A DNA stretch of 45,204 nt from positions 768,291-813,494 of the forward strand of contig NZ_KE159707.1 of NCBI RefSeq assembly GCF_000403435.2. The letters run 5' to 3'. Source of the DNA: Oscillibacter sp. 1-3. GTDB taxonomy: Bacteria > Bacillota > Clostridia > Oscillospirales > Oscillospiraceae. The translations under genes and the position numbers were made by a program. A model generated the notes under the pieces. The model did no database searches. It was given only the letters and a program-made list of their open reading frames with translations, and was not told where the DNA came from. This document shows, piece after piece, positions 8,027-14,773 of the stretch. How positions within the stretch are numbered: position 1 is the stretch's first letter; the number at the start of each line of letters is the position of its first letter.

Positions 8027-8515
8027 ATGAATTACAGCCAGCAAGCGGAACGTCTGGCGGAGACTTACGCCGACGCGATTCTCCGCCTGAGTTACACTTA
8101 TCTGAAAAATACACAGGACGCCCAGGACGTGTGCCAGACCGTCTTTGTCAAGCTCCTGACGGAGCCCCGGAGCTTCGAGAGCCCCGCCCATGAGCGGGCC
8201 TATATCCTGCGCATGGCCTCCAACGCCTGCAAGGACATCCTGAAAAGCCCCTGGCGCCAGCGTACCCGCCCCTTAGAGGACGGCCTCCAGGTCCCCGCCC
8301 CGGAGGCGGAGGACGGCTCTGTCCTCTCGGCGGTAAACACCCTGCCGCCCCACTACCGGGCGGTGATCTACCTCTGCTACTACGAGGGCTATACAGCCGC
8401 GGAGATCGGGGAGATTCTGGGCGTGCCCACCGCCACCGTCCACACCCGTCTGGCCCGGGGCCGGACCAGGCTGAAAGAGATTTTAGGAGGAATGGACTAT
8501 GAGCAATCTGTCTGA
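8027..8515 (+). CDS. ECF RNA polymerase sigma factor
   Basis: A 162-residue sigma-70 family protein of extracytoplasmic-function size. The region 2 part reads YADAILRLSYTYLKNTQDAQDVCQTVFVKLL and ERAYILRMASNACKDILKS (residues ~14-75). Region 4 reads LPPHYRAVIYLCYYEGYTAAEIGEILGVPTATVHTRLARGRTRLKEIL (residues ~105-155), with the helix-turn-helix at AAEIGEILGVPTATVHTRL. AAAGGAG precedes the ATG. It overlaps the next gene by 17 nt, the normal arrangement of a sigma factor with its membrane anti-sigma. Confidence 0.92.
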   Translation: MNYSQQAERLAETYADAILRLSYTYLKNTQDAQDVCQTVFVKLLTEPRSFESPAHERAYILRMASNACKDILKSPWRQRTRPLEDGLQVPAPEAEDGSVLSAVNTLPPHYRAVIYLCYYEGYTAAEIGEILGVPTATVHTRLARGRTRLKEILGGMDYEQSV

Positions 8516-9557
8516 GTATAAGCAGAGCATGGAAACTCTTCGCTTCACCCCGGAGCAGAGAGCGCGGCTGGCGGCGGAAGCCGCGAAGGCGGCCTCCCGG
8601 CAGGCGGCCCGCCGCACCCGCAGGCCCTTTGGTAAAATGGCGGTCATCGCCGCGGCGGCGGCAGTGATGCTGGCGGTGGGAGCCGGCGCCGCAGGCGTTC
8701 TCCCCAGTCCCATCGACGTATTTACCCCTCTCTTCGGCGGCAGCGTTGCCCAGACGGAGGTCATTGACAAGATCGGCCATCCCATCGGGGCCTCCGCCAC
8801 CGATAACGGCATCACCCTCTCCGCCGACGCCATCATGGGCGACGAGTACAACGCCGTCATCGTCTACACCCTCGCCCGGGAGGACGGAGAACGCTTCCTG
8901 CCGGAGGGCAAGGGGCTGGACGAGACCTATCTGATGATGGGCGGCTTCGGCAGCAGCTGGGTCAAGGGCGGCACCCACGGCACCAGCTGGTTTGTGGACC
9001 AGGACCCGGAGGACAACATGATCCAGATGGTGGAGACCGTCTCCTCCGACGCGCCCATGAGCCACGGCACCGCGGCGGTGGACTTCCAGGACCTGCGCTA
9101 TTGGGATCACGAGACGGAGCGGGATGAGCTGCTGTATGAGGGCCGGTGGAAGTTCCGCTTTGAGGTGAACTATGAGGACTGCTCCGTCCGCATGGGCGGC
9201 GGCGAGACCTTCTCTCAGGACGGGCTGGTCTTCACCATTGACGGCATCAGCGTCTCCCCCGTGGCGGTGAAGGTGAACTACACCGCGGACACGGAGGTGG
9301 TCTGGTCCAACAGCGGGAGCGGACGGCAGGCCCCCGAGGACGCCCGCCAGTCCCAGCGGTATCTGGAAAACGTGGAGATCCTGCTGACCAAGGCCGACGG
9401 CACAGTCATTGACCTCAGCACCTCCGGCGGCAGCCTCCGCCCCGGAAACGGCGTCACCGTCTGCAGCAAGGGCCAGGTGCTGGAGGAGATCATCCCCCTG
9501 GAGGAGCTGGCGAGCATCTCCGTGGGCGGCATCGTATTCCCCATCTCTGCGGAGTAA
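8499..9557 (+). CDS. Membrane anti-sigma factor-like protein (DUF4179-type)
   Basis: A 352-residue protein whose start lies inside the sigma gene. Residues 1-45 form a short basic cytoplasmic segment, ~46-66 a single transmembrane helix (MAVIAAAAAVMLAVGAGAAG), and the remaining ~285 residues a Gly/Asp/Thr-rich extracytoplasmic domain. Its opening PIDVFTPLFGGSVAQTEVIDKIGHPIG resembles the DUF4179 domain found beside clostridial ECF sigma factors. It should hold the sigma factor inactive at the membrane and release it on an outside signal. The topology and pairing are visible; the signal is not. Confidence 0.82.
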   Translation: MSNLSEYKQSMETLRFTPEQRARLAAEAAKAASRQAARRTRRPFGKMAVIAAAAAVMLAVGAGAAGVLPSPIDVFTPLFGGSVAQTEVIDKIGHPIGASATDNGITLSADAIMGDEYNAVIVYTLAREDGERFLPEGKGLDETYLMMGGFGSSWVKGGTHGTSWFVDQDPEDNMIQMVETVSSDAPMSHGTAAVDFQDLRYWDHETERDELLYEGRWKFRFEVNYEDCSVRMGGGETFSQDGLVFTIDGISVSPVAVKVNYTADTEVVWSNSGSGRQAPEDARQSQRYLENVEILLTKADGTVIDLSTSGGSLRPGNGVTVCSKGQVLEEIIPLEELASISVGGIVFPISAE

Positions 9558-9646
9558 GACTGTATTCAAAGGCGGGAAATGCTGAATGGGCGAAAGGACC
9601 TGTCCGGGCGGCGTTTTACGCCTGTGAATACAAAGTCAAAAATCAG

Positions 9647-9680
9647 GCGCGCCAGGGTGATCGGCCCTGGCGCGCTCTTT
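9647..9680 (+). terminator. Terminator of the ECF sigma/anti-sigma operon
   Basis: An 11-bp stem GCGCGCCAGGG / CCCTGGCGCGC (9647-9657, 9665-9675) followed by TCTTT. Confidence 0.8.
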
Positions 9681-9768
9681 GCGTATTTTGAACATGTCCG
9701 CGGCGCGGGAGACTTCCCAACCCTCCCGACAACTCTATCATAGCTGCCTGCCTGCGGGAAGTCAAGCG

Positions 9769-9793
9769 AAATCGTTGCGCATTGCAACGATTT
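9769..9793. promoter_or_regulatory. Perfect 25-bp operator-like palindrome upstream of a MarR gene
   Basis: AAATCGTTGC, GCATT, GCAACGATTT: two exact 10-bp arms around 5 bp. It sits about 30 bp upstream of the -35 element of the MarR-family gene. A second short palindrome TTTGCGCAAA overlaps its right edge. The size and symmetry fit a MarR dimer site, so autoregulation is likely. Confidence 0.7.
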
Positions 9794-9823
9794 GCGCAAA
9801 GCGTCGAAATTGTCCCCGCGGAA

Positions 9824-9852
9824 TTGACGGACAGCGTTCGCTCCTGTATGAT
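9824..9852 (+). promoter_or_regulatory. Promoter of the MarR-family gene
   Basis: TTGACG (9824-9829), 17 bp, TATGAT (9847-9852), 27 nt before the start codon. Confidence 0.8.
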
Positions 9853-9878
9853 ACAAAAAACAGAAGGGAGGCGATGGC

Positions 9879-10388
9879 ATGGACCCCACCCGGCGCCGCA
9901 TCCGGAAGATTGACCGGGACGCCCAGCGGTTCGTGGCCCAGGCGCTGGGCAACACGGACCTGAGCCTCAGTGACTACGACATGATCCACACCGTGCGCCA
10001 CCGCCCCGGCGTCACCCAGGAGGAGCTGCGGCGGCTGTACTGCCTGGACAAGAGCACCATTGCCCGCCGGGCGGCGAAGCTGGAGGAGGCAGGCTATATT
10101 GTCCGCCGCACCAGCGCGGCGGACAAGCGGCGCAAGGAGCTCTTTGTCACCGAAAAGGGCGACGCCCTGCGGGAGGCCAAGGTGGAGGCGGAGGCGGAGG
10201 CGTTTTACTTCCGCTGGCTGACGGCGGAGCTGACGGAGGCGGAGCTCTCTGTGCTGGTGCCTTTGCTGGACCGGCTCCAGCTCCGCAGCCGGGACGAGCG
10301 GCGGCAGGAGTTTGTCCATTTGCTGGAGGAGTATGAAGGGATGTCTGCCGAAAAGGGCCAATGTGAGCTTTTGCCCGATCCAACATAG
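9879..10388 (+). CDS. MarR-family transcriptional regulator
   Basis: A 169-residue winged-helix protein. The DNA-binding part is LSLSDYDMIHTVRHRPGVTQEELRRLYCLDKSTIARRAAKLEEAGYIVRRTSAADKRRKELFVTEKG at residues ~28-97, cut here by wing residues DKRRKEL typical of MarR. Helices before and after supply the dimer interface; the C-terminus (EEYEGMSAEKGQCELLPDPT) is acidic and probably disordered. AGGGAGG lies ten bases before the ATG. It is monocistronic; no transporter or enzyme target sits beside it, so beyond its own gene the regulon is unknown. Confidence 0.88.
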   Translation: MDPTRRRIRKIDRDAQRFVAQALGNTDLSLSDYDMIHTVRHRPGVTQEELRRLYCLDKSTIARRAAKLEEAGYIVRRTSAADKRRKELFVTEKGDALREAKVEAEAEAFYFRWLTAELTEAELSVLVPLLDRLQLRSRDERRQEFVHLLEEYEGMSAEKGQCELLPDPT

Positions 10389-10447
10389 CGGGCGGGTTGC
10401 CTGCTGCTGCGAATCCCTGCCTCCTCCAAATTTCGGGGAAAAGGCTA

Positions 10448-10476
10448 TTGCAATTTTTTCCGCGATAGAGTAAAAT
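10448..10476 (+). promoter_or_regulatory. Promoter of a candidate structured RNA
   Basis: TTGCAA (10448-10453), 17 bp, TAAAAT (10471-10476). The expected start is G10483, which is exactly where the outer helix of the RNA begins. Confidence 0.6.
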
Positions 10477-10482
10477 AAGCCC

Positions 10483-10691
10483 GGAAACACAAAAGCGGCA
10501 GGCCGCAAGGTGGTAGGAACACCCTGCGGCCCTGTACGAGTGAGATCAGCACTCAGCACAGCGAATATATTCGCACCACAAGAGCATTATACCCGGTTCA
10601 GCCCATAATTTCAAGGCTGAATGGGGATTTTGCCGTGTGTGCATTTTATGCGGGGCTGAGGTGAAAACTCGGTCCTGCTTTTTGTGTTTCC
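10483..10691 (+). ncRNA. Candidate ~200-nt structured RNA with paired ends
   Basis: The predicted 5' end GGAAACACAAAAGC is complementary to GCTTTTTGTGTTTCC at 10677-10691, giving a 14-bp closing helix with one bulge. Inside are hairpins GGCCGCA/TGCGGCC (10501-10531), GAGTG/CACTC (near 10539-10555), CCCGGTTCAGCC/GGCTGAATGGGG (10592-10603 with 10615-10626, one mismatch) and GGGGCTGAG/CTCGGTCCT (near 10651-10675). The last is followed by TTTTT and may be a terminator. Several stems need G-U pairs that exist only in the plus-strand RNA. Size and closed-ends design recall 6S or raiA-type RNAs, but I could not match a consensus. The next gene is 160 nt downstream, so a leader RNA is also possible. 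Confidence 0.5.
10586..10614 (-). promoter_or_regulatory. Antisense consensus promoter inside the structured RNA region
   Basis: On the minus strand TTGAAA (10614-10609), 17 bp, TATAAT (10591-10586). A transcript from here would start near 10579, run antisense to the 5' half of the plus-strand RNA, and end at the GCGGCAGGCCGC hairpin with its T run at 10494-10491. It may be real or an accident of the hairpin sequence. Confidence 0.4.
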
Positions 10692-10740
10692 AACAGGCCC
10701 CGGGCGGGGGCGCGTCTCCCGCCCCGCGGGGCTCTGTTGG
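10690..10740. repeat. Long GC-rich hairpin between the RNA and the next gene
   Basis: CCAACAG...CTGTTGG arms with an inner CCCCG-GCGGG / CCCGC-CGGGG stem form a ~22-bp imperfect hairpin. No T run follows on either strand, so it is not an ordinary terminator. It would lie in the leader of the gene at 10852 if transcription reads through. Confidence 0.55.
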
Positions 10741-10851
10741 AATCAAAACTCAAAGAAAGAAGGCAGACCAAGAGATGATGATTTTCCATTGCCCGAACTG
10801 GGGCGCCGGCCCGTTTTTCGTGCAGGCTTGTTGCGGAAAGGACGGATTGCG

Positions 10852-11538
10852 ATGAGCGGGACGCTGCGGGAATGGCTGGACAGGGAGCTCCGGGATTTTG
10901 AGCCGGTGTGGAAATCCTTCCGGGGCAGACAGCGGAGAATGTACTACATCTGGATGGCGGCGGCCGTGGCGGGCATGACGGCTCTGGGCTTCGGCGCGGG
11001 CTACGAGTGGACCTACGTGCTGCGGGTGCATCTGCCCATCGGGGCGGGCATCGCGGGATTCATCTGGCTGTGCGTGCTCCTGACCAGCCGGGCCGCCACC
11101 ATGAAGAGCGTGCGGAAGAGCTTCGAAAAAGCCCTTTCGGCGCTTTCGCCCTCCGACCAGGAGGCGTTTGCCCGGCAGGATTTCGGCAGAACGGATTTTC
11201 TCAACACCTTTGAGGACAGGTTTCCCGCCCGGCTGCTGGCGGGGCCGGATTTCTGGCTCTACTTCAGGGACGTCTGCCAGATCTATCGGACGGCGGATAT
11301 GGAAAAGCTGGGTGCGCGGGAGGAGACGGTCCGGGTGCACTGCAAGAGCGGCGGCGTCCGGATGCGCCGGAAGGTCGGCGCCGGGGTCTCCCTGACGGTA
11401 GATTATCGGAAGGACACTGCCGCGGCCAGGCAGGGGCCGGACCGGGTGTATCTGGCCAGCTGGGAGCAGCTGCAGACGGCGAAGGACCTGATTGCCCGGT
11501 ACTGCCCGAAGGCGGAAACCCTGTGGAGGGAAAAATAA
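10852..11538 (+). CDS. Membrane protein of unknown function
   Basis: A 228-residue protein starting MSGTLREWLDRE after GGAAAGGA. The open frame extends back to 10684 but through the GC hairpin, so ATG 10852 is preferred. A short amphipathic N-terminus is followed by two transmembrane helices at residues ~31-50 (YYIWMAAAVAGMTALGFGAG) and ~57-77 (HLPIGAGIAGFIWLCVLLTS), then a ~150-residue cytoplasmic domain rich in charged residues. I do not recognise the family; the two-helix-plus-domain plan resembles small clostridial YcxB/DUF-type proteins. The lipoprotein gene begins 17 nt downstream and is probably co-transcribed. Confidence 0.75.
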   Translation: MSGTLREWLDRELRDFEPVWKSFRGRQRRMYYIWMAAAVAGMTALGFGAGYEWTYVLRVHLPIGAGIAGFIWLCVLLTSRAATMKSVRKSFEKALSALSPSDQEAFARQDFGRTDFLNTFEDRFPARLLAGPDFWLYFRDVCQIYRTADMEKLGAREETVRVHCKSGGVRMRRKVGAGVSLTVDYRKDTAAARQGPDRVYLASWEQLQTAKDLIARYCPKAETLWREK

Positions 11539-11555
11539 AAGGAGCATACCGAACC

Positions 11556-12161
11556 ATGAATACAAAAAAGACACGCGCTCTGCTTGGTTTGCTGCTGACG
11601 GCGCTCATGCTGCTCCTGTCCGCCTGCGGGCAGGCGGACGGCGGGAGCGAGGCGGAGGAAGCGCTGCTGCCCGTCAGCGTAAACGGCAAAGAGATCCGGG
11701 TGGGAGAGACCACCCTCCAGACCCTGCTGGACGAGGGGCTGGACGTATCCTGGGTGGACGAGAATTATAATCGGGTTACCGTAGATTCCGCCACGCAGCT
11801 GGAGGCCAACGCCTACTACACCGGCGGCAGCATGAAGGTGACGGACAACATGTCCTTCACGATCTCCCTGGCGACGGAGGAGGCGGTCCCTCTGGGACAG
11901 GCGGTGATTGCCCGGCTGGAGCTGAACATGGCCGCCGAGGACGATGAGAGCGTTCTGGAGACGATTTCCTTCGACGGCGTGCCGGTCACTGAACTGACCC
12001 GGGAGAAGGCCGGGGAGATGTACCCCGACTGGACCGGAAACGAGGTGATGTGGCTGCACTACGGCCTGGAGTACAAGTACGACCTGAACTTCGACATCTC
12101 CAGTGGAAATCTCAGCGGATTTACGGTAGAGCGCACCTACGACGTGGACTGGAACAGCTGA
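11556..12161 (+). CDS. Small secreted lipoprotein
   Basis: A 201-residue lipoprotein: MNTKKTRALLGLLLTALMLLLSAC is a signal peptide with lipobox LSAC. The mature part LPVSVNGKEIRVGETTLQTLLDEGLDVSWVDENYNRVTVD resembles the short ligand-like or transglutaminase-neighbour domains often seen in clostridial lipoproteins, but no enzyme motif is present. It probably forms a two-gene operon with the preceding membrane protein (17-nt gap, AAGGAG eleven bases before the ATG). A substrate or partner cannot be named. Confidence 0.78.
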   Translation: MNTKKTRALLGLLLTALMLLLSACGQADGGSEAEEALLPVSVNGKEIRVGETTLQTLLDEGLDVSWVDENYNRVTVDSATQLEANAYYTGGSMKVTDNMSFTISLATEEAVPLGQAVIARLELNMAAEDDESVLETISFDGVPVTELTREKAGEMYPDWTGNEVMWLHYGLEYKYDLNFDISSGNLSGFTVERTYDVDWNS

Positions 12162-12207
12162 GAAACAGATTCCGGCGGGAGGACCGCTCCCTATATTGGA
12201 AATCAGC

Positions 12208-12478
12208 AGCGGGACGGCAGAGCCGTCCCGCTCAGGTTATCGAAAAAGTCCAACGGGACTGTTTCGACAACCTGACAATGTCTCGATTTTCCAATCGCTT
12301 GACGATTGGAAAATCTGTCGCTTCGCTCCATAAACGGCTGCGGTGCAGCCGTTTACAGACATTTGATCCAATACGAGGCGGGCGCTGCCCCCTCGCGCTC
12401 CCCCGCATTATCGGAAGCCTTTTTATTCTGGCTGGTAGTTTTTCGACAGTCTGAGCGGGACGGCAGAGCCGTCCCGCT
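12208..12478. repeat. Hairpin-flanked intergenic element (MITE-like)
   Basis: An identical 25-bp hairpin (AGCGGGACGGC, AGA, GCCGTCCCGCT) occurs at 12208-12232 and 12454-12478. The 221 bp between them start CAGGTTATCGAAAAAGTCC and end, inverted, CAGACTGTCGAAAAAC, so the inner ends are imperfect inverted repeats. Inside are two further strong stems: GATTTTCCAATCG/CGATTGGAAAATC (12284-12314 region) and AAACGGCTGC/GCAGCCGTTT (12332-12354 region). There is no coding potential. The gap 12162-12490 holds nothing else. Confidence 0.6.
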
Positions 12479-12490
12479 GCTTTCATTGGA

Positions 12491-13531
12491 TCAGGACTGG
12501 TAGGACAATCTGTCCCACAGCAGGTCATACAGCACCTGCATCCCGGCGGGGGTGGCGGCGAAGTCCTTCACGCTCGTCAATTTCTTCCACTGTTCATCGC
12601 AGTCGCTGCGGGCCAGGAGCTCGGCCAGATAGAGGTCGGCCTCCTCCAGGGTCAGCACCCCCTGGCAGAAGGTCTTGCCCGAGGAGGTGGCGGTGGTATA
12701 GGTCCAGCCCACCTCGTCCAGATTGTCCACCAGCGCCAGCATCTGAGGGCCGTAATAGCAGCGCATCAGCCAGCTGGCGGAGGTGTCGCCCCAGTGATCT
12801 TGGAAGTTGACGGTCCAGCGGTAGGGACGCGCACTGGTGTGGAGCTCCGAGGTGTAGTTCCAGTTCTGCTCATCCAGGCCCACGGCCGCCGCCGCCCGGC
12901 CTAGGGCCGGGGCGTCTCCCGCGTAAGGGGTCCGGGCCTCATAGCGCTCCATGGTTCCCCGCTGGATGAGCACGCCGTCCTGGTAGACCGTTTCGCCGCA
13001 GAGCCGGACCTCCTGGACGCCCTCCAGGTCCACAGTCAGGCGGCCACAGCCCTCGCTGTGGACCGGGGAGACCGTGACAGACCGGCCAAAGATCTCCACA
13101 ACGCCGTCCTCCTCGTCAATCTCCCAGCCGTAATAGGCCCAGGCGGAATTCACGCAGTCGATGAGCAGGTGCAGCAGATTCTCCTCGTCCACATAGTGAC
13201 GCAGGGCATAGGTCTGGGGCTGGATGGGGGTGCCGATGAGAAAAATCTTGGCGGCAAAGCCCCCCGCGATTACCAGCACCGTACACACCACCGCCGCCGC
13301 AAGGCGAAACCGGCTCCGCCGCTTCACCCGCTTGAGGTAGTCCAGCTCCTTGCGCTCCTCCTCCAGCCTGGAGGCCAGCTCAGGACCCACCATGGCCGCC
13401 TGTTTCGCGGCGCAGTCCGGGCAGGAGCGCAGGTGCCGCTCCACCGCCTGCCCCGTCTCCTCTGAGGTCAGTCCCTCCACGTAGTTTGGCAGCAGGTCCC
13501 GCACCACCGCGCAGGTCAGATCATTTCTCAT
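12491..13531 (-). CDS. Zinc-finger anti-sigma factor with large extracytoplasmic domain
   Basis: A 346-residue type II membrane protein. The N-terminus has the ZAS/zf-HC2 pattern: C7, then LLPNYVEG, H33-x3-C37-x2-C40 (HLRSCPDC). A coiled basic stretch (EERKELDYLKRVKRRSR) leads to one transmembrane helix at residues ~77-98 (AAAVVCTVLVIAGGFAAKIFLIG). About 245 residues lie outside the membrane; they are Trp/Tyr-rich and of no family known to me. It overlaps the ECF sigma gene by 11 nt and should bind and hold that sigma factor. Confidence 0.85.
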   Translation of the reverse strand: MRNDLTCAVVRDLLPNYVEGLTSEETGQAVERHLRSCPDCAAKQAAMVGPELASRLEEERKELDYLKRVKRRSRFRLAAAVVCTVLVIAGGFAAKIFLIGTPIQPQTYALRHYVDEENLLHLLIDCVNSAWAYYGWEIDEEDGVVEIFGRSVTVSPVHSEGCGRLTVDLEGVQEVRLCGETVYQDGVLIQRGTMERYEARTPYAGDAPALGRAAAAVGLDEQNWNYTSELHTSARPYRWTVNFQDHWGDTSASWLMRCYYGPQMLALVDNLDEVGWTYTTATSSGKTFCQGVLTLEEADLYLAELLARSDCDEQWKKLTSVKDFAATPAGMQVLYDLLWDRLSYQS

Positions 13532-14009
13532 CGTTCACTCCTCCGTTCCGCAGTCTTTCCTTTGTCCGGTAAAAGGTCACCCGGGCCCAGGTCTCCGTCC
13601 GGCCCATGACATCCCCGATCTCCCGAAAGCTGAGACCGCCGAAGGCCCGGAGGTACACCACCTCCCGGGGCGCCGCCGGCAGGTCGTGGATCAGCCGCAG
13701 CAGATCCAACTGGCCCTCCCGCTCCAGCAGGCCCTCCTCCGCCGAGGGGGCAGGGACCTCCGGCGCCTCCTCCGGCATGGGGGTCTCCCGTTTGTGTCTG
13801 CGCAGGTGCTGGTACCACAGGTGCTTTGCAATCTGGCAGAGCCAAACGGAGACCTTGCACCCGCCGTCAAACCGATTCGCGGAGCGCACCGCCTGGTAAA
13901 AGGTCTCCTGGGTCAGCTCCTCCGCCAGATCCGAGTCATGGGTTTTGGCGAGGAGAAACTTGTAGACGGTCTGGGCGTGGCGCTGGTAAATATCACTCAT
14001 GTCATCCAT
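13521..14009 (-). CDS. ECF RNA polymerase sigma factor
   Basis: A 162-residue ECF sigma factor. Region 2: YQRHAQTVYKFLLAKTHDSDLAEELTQETFYQAVRS (residues ~8-43) and KVSVWLCQIAKHLWYQHLRR. Region 4: LPAAPREVVYLRAFGGLSFREIGDVMGRTETWARVTFYRTKERL (residues ~110-153), with the GRTETWARVTFYRTKERL recognition helix typical of the ECF family whose partners are zf-HC2 anti-sigmas. The start MDDMSD has AAAGGAGGGGAG upstream. First gene of the sigma/anti-sigma operon. It differs from the sigma at 8027, so the two modules probably read separate signals. Confidence 0.92.
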   Translation of the reverse strand: MDDMSDIYQRHAQTVYKFLLAKTHDSDLAEELTQETFYQAVRSANRFDGGCKVSVWLCQIAKHLWYQHLRRHKRETPMPEEAPEVPAPSAEEGLLEREGQLDLLRLIHDLPAAPREVVYLRAFGGLSFREIGDVMGRTETWARVTFYRTKERLRNGGVNDEK

Positions 14010-14029
14010 GGTTCTCCCCTCCTTTCACC

Positions 14030-14062
14030 TTATATATCCCCCCTGGAGAGGCAAACGTTACA
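14030..14062 (-). promoter_or_regulatory. Candidate ECF autoregulatory promoter
   Basis: On the minus strand TGTAACGTTT (-35 hexamer TGTAAC at 14062-14057) lies about 50 nt before the sigma start, and GATATATA follows about 17 bp later. TGTAAC-type -35 boxes are typical of ECF promoters of this kind in Firmicutes. The -10 part is uncertain. Confidence 0.4.
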
Positions 14063-14072
14063 GCGGCTGGAA

Positions 14073-14105
14073 AAAAATTTGACGGGCATCGCCCGTCAAA
14101 TTTTT
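14073..14105 (-). terminator. Terminator overlapping the HAD phosphatase stop codon
   Basis: A 15-bp perfect stem (14073-14087 with 14091-14105, core GACGGGC/GCCCGTC, loop ATC) followed by a T run on the minus strand. It begins inside the TAA stop. Confidence 0.85.
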
Positions 14106-14763
14106 ATTCCAGCGTGCTGGCCTCAGACAGCTCCTCAAAGGAGCGGAAGTAGTAGTCCGCCAGCGTCCGGATTTCCTCCTGATCCTCCTCGGCGGAGGGG
14201 TCGTAGATGGCCGCCACCCGGAAACCCGCCGTCTTGGCGGTGCGGATGGCGTGGAGGGCGTCCTCGAAGATGACGGTGTCCTTCTTGTTGGACCGCAGCC
14301 GCCGCATGGCCCGCTCGTAGATCTCCGGACTTACGTCCTTTCCCACACCGGTCTCGGCGGAGGTGACCAGCCCGCGGAAGTAGTCCCGAATACCGGCATG
14401 CCGGAGGGCCTCCTCCGCCAGATGGCGGTCCGTGGCGGTGGCCACGTACATCCAGACGCCCTCCATTTTCAAAAGGGAGAGGAGGGTTTTCACACCGGGC
14501 TTGGCCGTTACCTCGTTTTCATAAAAGCGCTTTACCTGGACCTCGATCTGGGCGTAGACCTCATCCACCGTCTCCGGCAGGCCATACGCCTCCTTGCAGT
14601 AGGCCGCGCCCTGGCGGGCGGCCATGGTTTTCAGCCGCTCCCCCAGGTCCGGGGCGGGCTCGATGCCCCGGGCCCGGAGCATCCGGGGGCCGATCTCCCG
14701 CCAGATGTGCATGGAGTCCAGTAAAGTGCCGTCCATATCAAAAATCGCGCTTTGCAGACGCAT
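14104..14763 (-). CDS. HAD-superfamily hydrolase (beta-phosphoglucomutase / phosphatase subfamily)
   Basis: A 219-residue HAD phosphatase. Motif I FDMDGTLLDS holds the nucleophile (D9) and acid (D11); motif II is the Thr/Ser in VATATD (residue ~108); motif III Lys in GKDVSPEIYERAMRRL (~143-158); motif IV FEDALHAIRTAKTAGF (~165-180). An alpha-helical cap lies between motifs I and II (residues ~16-90), which suggests a small phosphorylated substrate such as a sugar phosphate. It follows metG after 10 nt and is likely co-transcribed with it; that pairing gives no clear substrate. Confidence 0.88.
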   Translation of the reverse strand: MRLQSAIFDMDGTLLDSMHIWREIGPRMLRARGIEPAPDLGERLKTMAARQGAAYCKEAYGLPETVDEVYAQIEVQVKRFYENEVTAKPGVKTLLSLLKMEGVWMYVATATDRHLAEEALRHAGIRDYFRGLVTSAETGVGKDVSPEIYERAMRRLRSNKKDTVIFEDALHAIRTAKTAGFRVAAIYDPSAEEDQEEIRTLADYYFRSFEELSEASTLE

Positions 14764-14773
14764 AGGAAACCTC

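Noticed and set aside
12050..12454. 134-codon frame running from the lipoprotein gene into the hairpin element
   Set aside because: Reads through three palindromes and lacks a start signal.
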